This document shows, piece after piece, positions 39,598 to 49,255 of a DNA stretch of 64,000 bases (its first letter is position 1; each line of letters starts with the position of its first letter). Under the pieces are notes generated by a model. That model did not search any database, was not told the origin of the DNA, and saw only the letters and a program-made list of their open reading frames with translations. Made by a program: the position numbers and the translations under genes. The DNA comes from Naumovozyma dairenensis CBS 421 (lineage: Eukaryota; Ascomycota; Saccharomycetes; Saccharomycetales; Saccharomycetaceae): the NCBI RefSeq assembly GCF_000227115.2, contig NC_016489.1, forward strand, positions 1 to 64,000, read 5' to 3'.

Positions 39598-41019
39598 CTA
39601 TTCCTTGACAGCATAACTTCTTCTAAATCTATCATCAATCTTTGTCAAATAATAAACACCATTTTGTAAATGATCAATAGATCCCTTTGGTTCAAAATCT
39701 TTCTTCAAATGTGCATCTTCTCTTAATTTAATTGCATCTTCAAATTCCCCCGGTGAACATTTTAATCTATCCCCATTTAATTTATTATCAAGATCTAAAA
39801 CTTGTATAATATGATCAATATTACCAATAACTTTACATGAAAATAATGATGCAGCTAACCCAGAACCATATGAAAATAACCCAATTCTCTTGTTTTGTAA
39901 TTTATCAGATCCAATATAATATAATAATGATGATAAGGATGCATAAACTGATGCTGTATACATATTACCAGTATTAGTTGGAACAATTAATGATGGTTCC
40001 ACTTTTTCCTTATGATATGGTTTAGCAACATTAACAAATGTTTTCTCTAATAATTTATCAGTTAATGATTCTTCATACGTTTCCTCTGCAAATTTAACAT
40101 CAACATCGGGAAATAATTTATTATTTGCCTTAAAATCATTAAATAATAATCTACCATATGATTTGGTAACTAATTTACATGTTGGAACATGGAAAACATT
40201 ATAATCAAAATATTCCAATACATTCAAAGCTTCATTACTCAATGGATTGGTCACTAATCCACCCTTCGAGATTGCCTTTCTAGAATAATTCTTATAAACT
40301 TGATCTAATGCCTTAACATAACAAGTCAATGAAAAATGTCCATCCACATAAGGATATTCACTTGTAAAATCTGGTTTATAAAAATCATAAGCATGTTCCA
40401 TATATGAACCTCTTACAGAATCAAAGACAATTGGAGCATTTGGACCAATCCACATAGCCACTACACCAGCACCACCTGTAGGTCTTGCAGCACCTTTATC
40501 ATAAATTGCAATATCACCACACACAACAATTGCATCTCTTCCATCCCATGATGAGGATTCAATCCAATTTAAAGAATTGAAAAGTGCATTAGTACCACCA
40601 TAACATGCATTAAGTGTATCAATACCTTCAATATCACCATTATTATCAGGAAATAATTGCATTAACACAGATTTAACAGATTTAGATTTATCAATTAATG
40701 TCTCCGTACCGACTTCTAATCTACCAATGTTTGAAGTATCAAGCTTATAATTTTTTAATAATTTAGATAACACAGTTAATGACATAGAATAAATATCTTC
40801 TCTATCATTCACAAACGACATGTTAGTTTGACCTAATCCAATCGTATATTTACCCTTAGAAACATTATCGTATGTTTCTAATTCATCTTGAGAAACGTAT
40901 TGTGTAGGAATATATATTTCAATACCTTTAATACCAATATGACTTGGTCTAGCATCTGAAGTGTTTGCAGTTTCCGTATTATTCATTGTTGTAGTCTTTT
41001 GTCTTTTAGTTTCAGTCAT
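39598..41019 (-). CDS. ERG13: HMG-CoA synthase
   Basis: 473 residues, ATG 41019 (S. cerevisiae 491). Condenses acetyl-CoA with acetoacetyl-CoA to HMG-CoA, an early step of the mevalonate/ergosterol pathway. The catalytic cysteine is C139 in [18 protein letters not shown]; the general-base glutamate is in [17 protein letters not shown] and the histidine in the FHVPTCKLV region. All conserved blocks are present. In S. cerevisiae it is YML126C; here it lies between RPM2 (YML091C) and UFO1 (YML088W), part of the interleaving. It shares the window with ERG9 of the same pathway. Confidence 0.96.
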   Translation of the reverse strand: MTETKRQKTTTMNNTETANTSDARPSHIGIKGIEIYIPTQYVSQDELETYDNVSKGKYTIGLGQTNMSFVNDREDIYSMSLTVLSKLLKNYKLDTSNIGRLEVGTETLIDKSKSVKSVLMQLFPDNNGDIEGIDTLNACYGGTNALFNSLNWIESSSWDGRDAIVVCGDIAIYDKGAARPTGGAGVVAMWIGPNAPIVFDSVRGSYMEHAYDFYKPDFTSEYPYVDGHFSLTCYVKALDQVYKNYSRKAISKGGLVTNPLSNEALNVLEYFDYNVFHVPTCKLVTKSYGRLLFNDFKANNKLFPDVDVKFAEETYEESLTDKLLEKTFVNVAKPYHKEKVEPSLIVPTNTGNMYTASVYASLSSLLYYIGSDKLQNKRIGLFSYGSGLAASLFSCKVIGNIDHIIQVLDLDNKLNGDRLKCSPGEFEDAIKLREDAHLKKDFEPKGSIDHLQNGVYYLTKIDDRFRRSYAVKE

Positions 41020-41659
41020 TGAACGGTATTTATTTCTGTTTTACTATATTGGGTATATATCAAAACTGTTAGATGTTTTATGTTAATTCGCAGCAGTGTG
41101 TATCTAGAATATAGTCAGGTATTAGTTCAACGATGTGTTACTCTCACTGTTCTTGCTCCTCTTATATACAAGGTTCCACAAGTGTTCGTTTAAATGTTTA
41201 GCTTAACCGAGATCTCTCTATTCTATATATTCTATTACAATGTTACATAGAAAATACAATACAATACAATTCAGAATAAAAATTGGAAATATTGGAGTAA
41301 TATACATAATACATAACACATAATATTGTTCAGGCACATTTCCAATGATTATCGACATTTCACAAGAAGAATCCAAAAACTGTCACCTATTTTATCGCAG
41401 TTACCGGTGAGAACCTTATACAAGTGACAACTATACATAATACATACTTACATACGTACACACATACATACTTACATACGTACATACATACATACATACA
41501 TACGAAGTTCAGTGACAGATTCTTAAATCCTAATCACCCGGGATCCGGGTTCCGGGTTCCTCCATAACGGGATTTCTATCGAATATCGAATATTGAATAT
41601 TGAATAAAGAAGAATTCTTACAAAAAACTATTTGGTGCTTTCTTGTTCGTTTACGGTTA
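41020..41659. other. ERG13 promoter region
   Basis: About 640 bases upstream of ERG13. It contains TCGTTTA at 41186-41192, related to Upc2/Ecm22 sterol/anaerobic sites, and a (TACA)n-type microsatellite at about 41440-41505. No gene. Confidence 0.45.
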
Positions 41660-41667
41660 CTTGCAGC

Positions 41668-42051
41668 CAGGCATGTTATGGGTTCGGCTAGGAGGGTAGA
41701 GTAGACCCAATTTTTTTATTCAAAATTTAGCCTAAGAGTAGGTGTAGAAATTTTCAATTCTGGCTGAGAGTAAATGTGAAAATTTCCAATTTTTTTTAGG
41801 CTACAAGTAGGGATAGAAAAACAAAAGCGGTTCTGGGTTAAGTGCCAGAAAAGGTCCGCCCAAAAATACCCAACCCCCCCCCCCCCGCACAAAAAATTTA
41901 GGCTAGAGCTAGGGGGTAAGCTACAGCCAGGTTAGGGTAGGCCAGGGGTAGGCTAGGGAATAGGCTAGAAATTTTATGAAGTATGCTACCAACCTGGTTA
42001 GGGTAGGCTAGGGGGGAGGCTAGAAAATTATTTCTACCCGTACCATGCCTG
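41668..42051. mobile_element. hAT-type MITE, 384 bp, with 8-bp target duplication
   Basis: The terminal inverted repeats are CAGGCATGTTATGGGT (41668-41683) and the reverse complement of 42036-42051, CAGGCATGGTACGGGT, 14 of 16 identical. The element is flanked by an exact 8-bp direct repeat CTTGCAGC (41660-41667 and 42052-42059). An 8-bp duplication with ends beginning CAG is the hallmark of hAT elements, which are known in Saccharomycetaceae. Inside are many subterminal copies of GGCTAGG and GTTAGGGTAGGC, typical transposase-binding clusters, plus a C13 run (41874-41886). No open frame, so it is non-autonomous. It lies in the divergent ERG13/UFO1 region. Confidence 0.85.
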
Positions 42052-42620
42052 CTTGCAGCCTTCGGTGGTAACAGCCTCCTTTACCTCCTCCTCTTCTGTT
42101 GTTTCTTTCTTACTTTCTTAGCAACGTTATTTCCATAGTGGTGCATTCGCGTTTTGACAGCAAAAAGCGCAAGGCAGCCAACAACAGCCAGTCAGCCAAC
42201 CAACTTTGGAAACCGAGGGCTTGGGGTTTAAGGGTTTCGACATTTTTTTGAGGGTTTACACGTGTTTTGGAAGTATTTTCCCGGTTGGTCGGGCCTTTTT
42301 TGAAGTGCTATTCTCCTCCATTTGGGTCCCACTATGGCTTTACGGATTTCTTTATAACAATCCCCCCTCTGTTCGAATTCCAACTACAACATTTTTGGTT
42401 TATTCGGACTTCAAAAAAAGAAAATAGAGGAAATACTGAATATACACAGATGAGCTGAAAAATTTTGATAGTTCGTGAAGATCATCATTAATACCTAACT
42501 TCCCTGTGCCTGTGCCAGTAGTCCAGATCAAATCATATTCTTATCATTCAGCTGATCGTTGGCATCATATTAACTGTATATTAAGTGAAGTTAACTACGA
42601 GAACCCCTCCCTCCCTGCAT

Positions 42621-44639
42621 ATGATAACACTACAAAAGTTACCACCAGAAATCTTAATAACAATATTTAGTTATCTAGATGAAAAGGATCTAATATTATT
42701 ACAAGAATTATCTTCATACTTTAATGACTTAATTAACGATGAAGAATTATGGAAAAATCTATTTAAAACGAGAATACATTCCACTCATTTTCCATCGTTT
42801 TCGAACTCAAATAAATATAGTATAGAATACGTGGAAAGAATTAAAGGTTTGAATCAATGGAAACATAATAGAGCCATCAAAACAAAATATATAGTATCCC
42901 CAACTCCATTAATCAATCAACAACACCAACAACAACAAGACCAAATTGAAAAGATCTATTTCGATTATCCAAGATGTGCTTGTTATAACGATGGAGTTAT
43001 CACTCTTATACAATTGCAATCAAGAAAGAATAAACAAAGAAAATTCACATATATACCATGCACTACTCCACAAGGTTGTTCCACAATGAATTTTAATATA
43101 TCAGCAGCTGTATTTGGAAGATTTGATGGAAGAGTCTTTGGTAAATTATTAAGTAATAAATCCTATTTGACCCCAATAACAGAATTTGATTCAAGACATT
43201 CCACTACAGTAACAGCTATTACAAATTCATCATTATCTTCATCATCAACAGCAGGAAATAGTGAATCAAATCTTAATTGGTGCGTAAGTGGATCTGAAAA
43301 TGGTGAAATCATTTGGTGGTGTGAGACGAAAAAAATGAAATTCATCAAGATTTCAAATAATACTATTCTCAGTTTAGCATTATTGAAAGAATGGACCATC
43401 TCATTAGATGAGGAAAAAATTTATATCATAAAAAACATGGAAGAAATCCATTCTTTACCATTGCCTATCACTCCCACCGCCGGTAATAAACCATTGCAAG
43501 TACATTTCTTTAAAATAGATTTTGGTTCTAAACAACTAATAATTGCAGATTTGAAAACATTGTACATAATTTCATTCGATCCAAATCAAAATTTTGGCTT
43601 TACTAAATCTTTCACTTTTGAAGATACTCAAACAACAATATCTGATATTGTCATCGATGAACAAACGTCAATAAGAGAACAAAATTTACAATTAGCAGGT
43701 AACGATGGTTGTTTCATATCAGTTTTAACATCATTGAATGAAATTTATATAATAAATATAAGAATTCCAGGCCCTACCATTAAGATCCAAACAATTTTAC
43801 CTTTCCATGATGATATCGTTTACAAGTGTCAAATTACAAATTTAGTACTAGTTGTAGCATTCAATGGATTCCTACAAATTTATGACGCAATTAATGGTGC
43901 CATGATTAAAAGTATACAAAAGACTGATCAATTCCCTGAATTTTTAAACATTTCTCAAGGTAGGATGATAATCGGTAATGGTAATACTATCCATTATTTA
44001 CAATTCATTTCAGATGATTTAATGAACAAGAAATCAAAACATCATCATGGCTCATCATCATCACGAAGTCAACGTGGTAATAAATGGAATGAAACTTTAC
44101 ATTCAGGTTTGGAAATGTATGACGAAGAGAAGAATTTAGCTGCAAAAAAGGAAAGACAAAATGCAAAATTGTTAGCATTGTATGGTGGTGATCTTAATGA
44201 TATGGATGATGAAGAAATACAATTGAAAATTGCGTTAATGGAATCAGAAGAGGCAAATAGCATACGAGATAATAATATTCTAACGACGCAAGCGAGTGTT
44301 CATGATGGAAATGAAGAAGAAGAAGAAGAAGAAGAAGATTTGCAGAGAGCTATTGAAGAATCTCGACGTCTTCATGAATCAGAAAACAGTTTTGCCAATG
44401 AAGATGATGAGGATTTCTTAAGGGCCATCGAACAATCTAGGTTAATAGAACAAGAAGATATTGAAAGCACAAACAGAATACGAACAAGAAGAAGTCCCTT
44501 ATCAACTCATAATCACCCGAATGTGTCATCTCAAAATAATATCAACGATCAAACTGATACTTCACCAACTGATAATATTACTGAAGATGAACAATTACAA
44601 TTGGCAATTGCCTTATCATTAAGTGAAATCAATGAATGA
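42621..44639 (+). CDS. UFO1: F-box protein Ufo1 with C-terminal UIMs
   Basis: 672 residues from ATG 42621; the longer frame from 42585 starts with GTG and is rejected. Substrate adaptor of SCF ubiquitin ligase; in S. cerevisiae it targets Ho endonuclease, Rad30 and others. The F-box is at about 5-45 (LQKLPPEILITIFSYLDEKDL). A WD-repeat-like body follows, with conserved FDYPRCACYNDG, TTPQGCSTMNFNISAAVFGRFDGR and CVSGSENGEIIWW. Three ubiquitin-interacting motifs lie at the C-terminus (EEDLQRAIEESRRL, DEDFLRAIEQSRL, EDEQLQLAIALSLSEIN), a feature special to Ufo1 that promotes its own turnover. A PAC/RRPE-like pair lies at about 42450-42467. Confidence 0.95.
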   Translation: MITLQKLPPEILITIFSYLDEKDLILLQELSSYFNDLINDEELWKNLFKTRIHSTHFPSFSNSNKYSIEYVERIKGLNQWKHNRAIKTKYIVSPTPLINQQHQQQQDQIEKIYFDYPRCACYNDGVITLIQLQSRKNKQRKFTYIPCTTPQGCSTMNFNISAAVFGRFDGRVFGKLLSNKSYLTPITEFDSRHSTTVTAITNSSLSSSSTAGNSESNLNWCVSGSENGEIIWWCETKKMKFIKISNNTILSLALLKEWTISLDEEKIYIIKNMEEIHSLPLPITPTAGNKPLQVHFFKIDFGSKQLIIADLKTLYIISFDPNQNFGFTKSFTFEDTQTTISDIVIDEQTSIREQNLQLAGNDGCFISVLTSLNEIYIINIRIPGPTIKIQTILPFHDDIVYKCQITNLVLVVAFNGFLQIYDAINGAMIKSIQKTDQFPEFLNISQGRMIIGNGNTIHYLQFISDDLMNKKSKHHHGSSSSRSQRGNKWNETLHSGLEMYDEEKNLAAKKERQNAKLLALYGGDLNDMDDEEIQLKIALMESEEANSIRDNNILTTQASVHDGNEEEEEEEEDLQRAIEESRRLHESENSFANEDDEDFLRAIEQSRLIEQEDIESTNRIRTRRSPLSTHNHPNVSSQNNINDQTDTSPTDNITEDEQLQLAIALSLSEINE

Positions 44640-45089
44640 ATATCGAGGTTTTTAGTTTATTTCTAAGGAATGTATCGATGCTCTAATGGCATCATGATCC
44701 TTATTAATTTGTCAGCATATATAGATCAAATATAGTACGTAATAATCATACCCTTTGTTGTTTTATTCTGTAAACAATGGATGTTTCTTTTTCTTAAGTC
44801 ACTCCCTTTATTTGCTTTCTTCTTGTTTCTTGCAAGAATACTACCTATGGTACGTATGAAATATACACGAGGCCTCGAATTATGGAGTTGCTGTCATCAA
44901 CACAGAAAAAAGAAGAAACAATCAATCTAAAAAAATATAAACAATGGTGACGATATGAAATTTAACTTATTACAAAATATATGAAATTAAGAAATGTGGT
45001 AAATAAATTAAGGAAAAGGATTCTTATATTTCACACCTTAAGATCAGCCTTTCTCGAATAAAAATACACCGATAGGAAAACATGCCTGA
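44640..45089. other. Convergent UFO1/ALO1 intergenic region
   Basis: 450 bases, A+T-rich, presumed terminators of both genes. Nothing else seen. Confidence 0.45.
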
Positions 45090-46670
45090 TTATGAAACCT
45101 CATTTATATCAACGATACCATTTATTACAGCCCACTCTTTATTCATGACGAAGATATTATTAGGATCTTGTTCTTTTCTGATTTTTTGGAATTCAATTAA
45201 GTCATCACCATACATTTCTTTAATTCTTGTAGACATCCCTCTCATTTCAAAATCTTTATAATTTGATTTCTTTACATCTTGGCTAACTAACGAAGTGGAT
45301 CCCAGGAAATTCTTAGCCCAATGTGGTTTCCCGCCAGCACCTGTCATAGTATCTTCAAACACCGAGAACCATTTGTAGATTGATGTATTGCAATGGAACG
45401 GTCTGTATGCCACAGTTCCAATGTAAACGGTCAATAAATTATTAGTGACGTCCTTAGGAGAGGCATAATCATCATGACGAGCAGTATTATCTAGATAAGG
45501 ACGTAGCGTATTACCATAAACAGGACCTTCACTAGTAGAGGTTCTTTGGGATGTATCTAATGGTTCCTTTGGTACAGTTGTATTAGCACAACGGATCTCC
45601 ATTGGGACATGAACAAAAAATTCTTTATTTTTGGCTGCTCTTGCAATTGAATCATCAAGAGAACGTAAAACTTCAGGCCCATTTTCTAGTGGACAAGCCC
45701 ATTCATCAGTAAATTGTGAAAATAAACAATCTAAAGCGAACCCCTCAGGAGATCTAGAAACAGATGATTTTGGATTACTTTCTAATTGACCAAATTGTTT
45801 ATTAAAGATGAATTTTTCAAGATAAGGAGTTAATGGTTTATAGATTTTACATGATATCCATAATGAAGCTTCATAAAGGAATCTAATAAACCTATTCTGT
45901 AAAAATGACTTAGGTTTAGCAGTCTCTGGATCTTGTGTCTTAGAACCTCTCCATAGAACACATTTCCTAGAGTATGGATACCACCATACTCTGATAAACT
46001 CGGATGATAACCATAAAGAATCCCATTTTTCCACTAACCCTTCGAACGTGATAATTTCTTCAGTGGCCCTGATGTTAAAAGCAGGAACAGCACGAACAGT
46101 AGCTGCCACGATGATACCAATTTTCCCTAATGATAATAATGCAGCCCTGAAGATTTCAGGGTTATTTTCAGAATCTAAATAAACAATTTCTCCCTTCCCA
46201 TTAACAATGGTTAAACTAACACATGTACTTGATACCAAACCATGGTATGGTGAAGAACCATGAGTACCAGTGGAAATGATCCCTGCGATACTTTGTTGAG
46301 CGACGGAACCTAAACTTTGCATAGTGAACCCCTTCTCATTTAAATATTCATTTAAGTGGCAAATTCTAATACCAGCATCGACGGTAATATCAGCATATGA
46401 ACCATTAGGAGCTTCACTTAGAGTATGGATCTTGTTCATAAGATCTAAATTAACTAGCCACTCATTAGTAACACACATACTACTTGGTGAATAACCAGCA
46501 CCAATAGTTACTATTGTTTTCCCACATTTATTTGCTGCTTTCACAATATCTACGACTTCTTGAATGGATCTTGGTTGGAAAAAAAGTTTCGGTTTGGCAG
46601 AATATATCCCTGCCCAATTTTTAAAGACGTAATTCTTTTTACTGGGGATAGAAAGTTCCACAACACTCAT
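45090..46670 (-). CDS. ALO1: D-arabinono-1,4-lactone oxidase
   Basis: 526 residues, ATG 46670, the same length as S. cerevisiae Alo1. Mitochondrial flavoenzyme that makes dehydro-D-arabinono-lactone, the last step of erythroascorbate synthesis. The N-terminal FAD-binding (PCMH-type) domain is clear: KNWAGIYSAKPKLFFQP, VTIGAGYSPSSMCVT, GTHGSSPYHGLVSS. The HWAKNF substrate-domain motif lies near the C-terminus. An oddity is tyrosine at position 60 where S. cerevisiae Alo1 and animal gulonolactone oxidases have the histidine (GAGHSP) that binds FAD covalently; the codon is TAT, one transition from CAT. Non-covalent FAD, as in plant galactonolactone dehydrogenase, would be expected. Neighbour order UFO1-ALO1-alpha-tubulin matches S. 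cerevisiae. Confidence 0.95.
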   Translation of the reverse strand: MSVVELSIPSKKNYVFKNWAGIYSAKPKLFFQPRSIQEVVDIVKAANKCGKTIVTIGAGYSPSSMCVTNEWLVNLDLMNKIHTLSEAPNGSYADITVDAGIRICHLNEYLNEKGFTMQSLGSVAQQSIAGIISTGTHGSSPYHGLVSSTCVSLTIVNGKGEIVYLDSENNPEIFRAALLSLGKIGIIVAATVRAVPAFNIRATEEIITFEGLVEKWDSLWLSSEFIRVWWYPYSRKCVLWRGSKTQDPETAKPKSFLQNRFIRFLYEASLWISCKIYKPLTPYLEKFIFNKQFGQLESNPKSSVSRSPEGFALDCLFSQFTDEWACPLENGPEVLRSLDDSIARAAKNKEFFVHVPMEIRCANTTVPKEPLDTSQRTSTSEGPVYGNTLRPYLDNTARHDDYASPKDVTNNLLTVYIGTVAYRPFHCNTSIYKWFSVFEDTMTGAGGKPHWAKNFLGSTSLVSQDVKKSNYKDFEMRGMSTRIKEMYGDDLIEFQKIRKEQDPNNIFVMNKEWAVINGIVDINEVS

Positions 46671-47818
46671 TTGATGATACTGTTATTTCCTTTTCGTTAT
46701 TTGTAGTTCCTAATAGTAATCGTACTTTTCACAATGTGTCAACCTTCAGGAATCTTTCTGTTCTAATTGTAAGGGGAAACCTCTTGTAGTCTTAGTCTTA
46801 GATCTAAAGAACCTCTACGTAGTAATTAAAAAAAGCGTCCCTGATTTTTCTCCAGGGAAATGTAGTAAAATGAGGGATACCGCGCAGAAATAACGACACA
46901 TTTCTGGGGGGGGGACCACGATAATGAACAAGTCAATTAACTTATTAGCAAAGATAAGACAATACTTATACATATTGGAAGATGAGAATAGATGAATACA
47001 TTATAGTTGTAATATCGCCTCGATTTTCTTCCTGAATTTATATTTAACAAGGCGAATCTTCAGTTGATTAGTGTAATTGTCCTTAAAGTTGGATGGCGTT
47101 TACAAAAGAAATATTAATTTATAGTTAATATATAGTCATAGTAGATAAGCTAATTTAATAAATATTAAATATTAAATACATATGAAATATGAAGTAATCT
47201 TGATAATAAGATAATAATAATTATAATATTTATTAAATTGATAATTTTATACTAAAATATAATTATATATATATTTAATATATATATATAATAAAATACA
47301 AATTTATCAATTATCTATAATATAAGTAATAAATTCATATATTAAAAATAAACAATATTAACCAAGTATTATTCATCTGGAAGAGCATGCACTCGTTCTA
47401 GTCTTTTTTTAGAGGGGCTCTTCGATAAACTACAATAATATTTATAAACTTCCACGTATAACTCGAGCATTTAGCTATTGTGGAACCATCATTGCTATTG
47501 CTTATTGACAACATTGTTTGTTAACTGCGCTCTCATAAAGTCATCTATGTCATATCGTAAACAAAACGATTCTCAATCATCAGTTCAGCCGTCACTTACT
47601 GAGCGTTAAATATGTTTTCTTTTCTCTACACGAATAGTCCTTTTTTCTTTGTTGTAAGCTACTACTACAATATTGTTCAAAGTCCAACATGAAATTTATG
47701 TAAAGCGGCTTGTATGATAAGTATTCGATCGAAGCTCTCATTGAAAGCAATAATGTTTGATAACTCAGTTTGGTAAAGACAAGATTGGAGTTTTTTTCTA
47801 GTCTATGTGATAGTGAGC
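46671..47818. other. Divergent ALO1 / unknown gene region, extremely A+T-rich
   Basis: 1.15 kb without a gene. The stretch 47100-47350 is almost pure A+T with (TA)n runs; a G9 run lies at 46906-46914. It could contain a replication origin, but no ARS consensus is asserted. Confidence 0.5.
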
Positions 47819-48886
47819 ATGAATATTGCCACCACAACTGATGATATATCGTCTGTCACCCCATCGTGTAAATCCTGCAGTTCAAACCGTATTCTAAGCA
47901 AAGCTGAGGGAAACCTCACTGCAAAAACTACACTTTTCCATAAATGTTGCCTCTTTGTGGCAGATCAATTGATGGACCATTTGTTCCCTTGGTCTTTAAA
48001 GGCAGAAATTATCAAATGCTTACCCAATGAGTTAGCAGCAGAAATAATTTGGATTCATATGAGAGGTCATCAAAGAAATTCTCTTTCGATGTATCTCTCC
48101 TTTCGGAAACACTTCTTTATGGAGAATTGTAGCTACGAACAGTTTGGAATGGAATACATCACTCTAACTCATGAGGGTGGACCAATAAATTTAGGTGATA
48201 CAATTCTTGTTCTGAAAACCGTCAATCAGACTAGAGAGTATTTTAAGTTTCTAACCGTCCTTTCCATATCTACAATTGGGTGTGATTTAACCCAATTGAC
48301 AAATTTTCCATTTTTAATTGCTCTTGAAATACACTCGATAAGTTCAAAAGAGATTTCTAGATTGATTGAGTTATGGAAAAATGCATTGAAAATGGATAGC
48401 TCTCGATGGAACCGATTACAGTTGATTTCCGTGAGGGAATTGGATTCCCCAAAAGGGTTGTATGATTTATTCCAATTTATCCCAAGTATACTGTGTATTT
48501 ACGCAAGCATATCTTCAACGGTTATAGCTAACGTTCCTGTAATAAAAGAGAATATTGGCTATGATCATGATTTTACCAAGGCATTCAATAATACTTGCCT
48601 ACTTGAGAAATTACACCTGACTAGAGATAAGTTTAAAAGTAAAGACCACCAAGATAATGACACTTTAATTTTAAATATCAACCTATCAACAACTGCAAAA
48701 CCAGTTATACGAACAAGTATATATCATCCTCAGAAGAACTGTAATGTCTATTACCGTAACAAGAGGCCTGATGGCACGACTAATATGATGCATCCTACAA
48801 AGGGACGGACCCATAACAAGAAAGTTCAAAAAAGGAAAAGAAATATTCCCAAGAATATCAATAGAATCAGTTTCTTCGGTTTATAA
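47819..48886 (+). CDS. Unrecognised protein of 355 residues, possible F-box/LRR-like
   Basis: ATG 47819; an upstream in-frame GTG at 47807 is rejected. Visible features: a cysteine-rich N-terminus (about 15-45), a segment KCLPNELAAEIIW around 65-77 weakly like the start of an F-box, alternating leucine-rich segments with an LRR-like feel (about 125-230), and a very basic C-terminus (GRTHNKKVQKRKR) that could be a nuclear signal, ending ISFFGL. No signal peptide or membrane segment. In S. cerevisiae no gene occupies this slot between ALO1 and TUB1, so it is either a gene lost there or a lineage-specific one. The open frame is intact and well beyond chance length. Confidence 0.65.
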   Translation: MNIATTTDDISSVTPSCKSCSSNRILSKAEGNLTAKTTLFHKCCLFVADQLMDHLFPWSLKAEIIKCLPNELAAEIIWIHMRGHQRNSLSMYLSFRKHFFMENCSYEQFGMEYITLTHEGGPINLGDTILVLKTVNQTREYFKFLTVLSISTIGCDLTQLTNFPFLIALEIHSISSKEISRLIELWKNALKMDSSRWNRLQLISVRELDSPKGLYDLFQFIPSILCIYASISSTVIANVPVIKENIGYDHDFTKAFNNTCLLEKLHLTRDKFKSKDHQDNDTLILNINLSTTAKPVIRTSIYHPQKNCNVYYRNKRPDGTTNMMHPTKGRTHNKKVQKRKRNIPKNINRISFFGL

Positions 48887-49255
48887 TGAATGTTGATAAA
48901 TGATCTTCGATGGTCAACTTCAAACGGAATATGTTAAAAAAGAGAAGACTAGTAAATTAGTTATCAAATAGAAGACTTGATGGGTATACATTTATATACT
49001 ATAGAGATTATATATTTTTTAAACTTTTTTTCGTTATGTGATTATGATTCTTTTTCTTTCTTTTTTGTTCTCTTTTTCTTTCTGCCTTAAGACGAAAAAT
49101 AATCATCTCAAAATTGGAAATGAGAGAAAGATACAAAGCATTCAGTATGAAAATAAAATAAAACTGGAAACAAAAAAGTAATATGGGGTATGTTTTTCTT
49201 TAAGATATAATTAGTTTTAGTTTTGTAACAAAATTTTCTTTTTTATTTTTTTGCC
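48887..49255. other. Convergent intergenic region upstream of tubulin stop
   Basis: 369 bases, T-rich on the plus strand, presumed 3' ends of the flanking genes. No other feature. Confidence 0.45.

Noticed and set aside
41690..42030. Interstitial telomeric repeats (GGTTAGGGTAGGC words)
   Set aside because: The words lie wholly inside an element with inverted ends and an 8-bp target duplication, so they are better read as subterminal repeats of a hAT MITE.
47100..47350. Very A+T-rich block as a possible centromere (CDEII-like)
   Set aside because: No CDEI or CDEIII-type motif flanks it, and centromeres in Naumovozyma are known to be atypical, so sequence reading cannot support the call.
48112..48121. 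TTTCGGAAA word as a centromere CDEIII core
   Set aside because: The core should be TTTCCGAAA, and the word lies inside an open reading frame without flanking elements.
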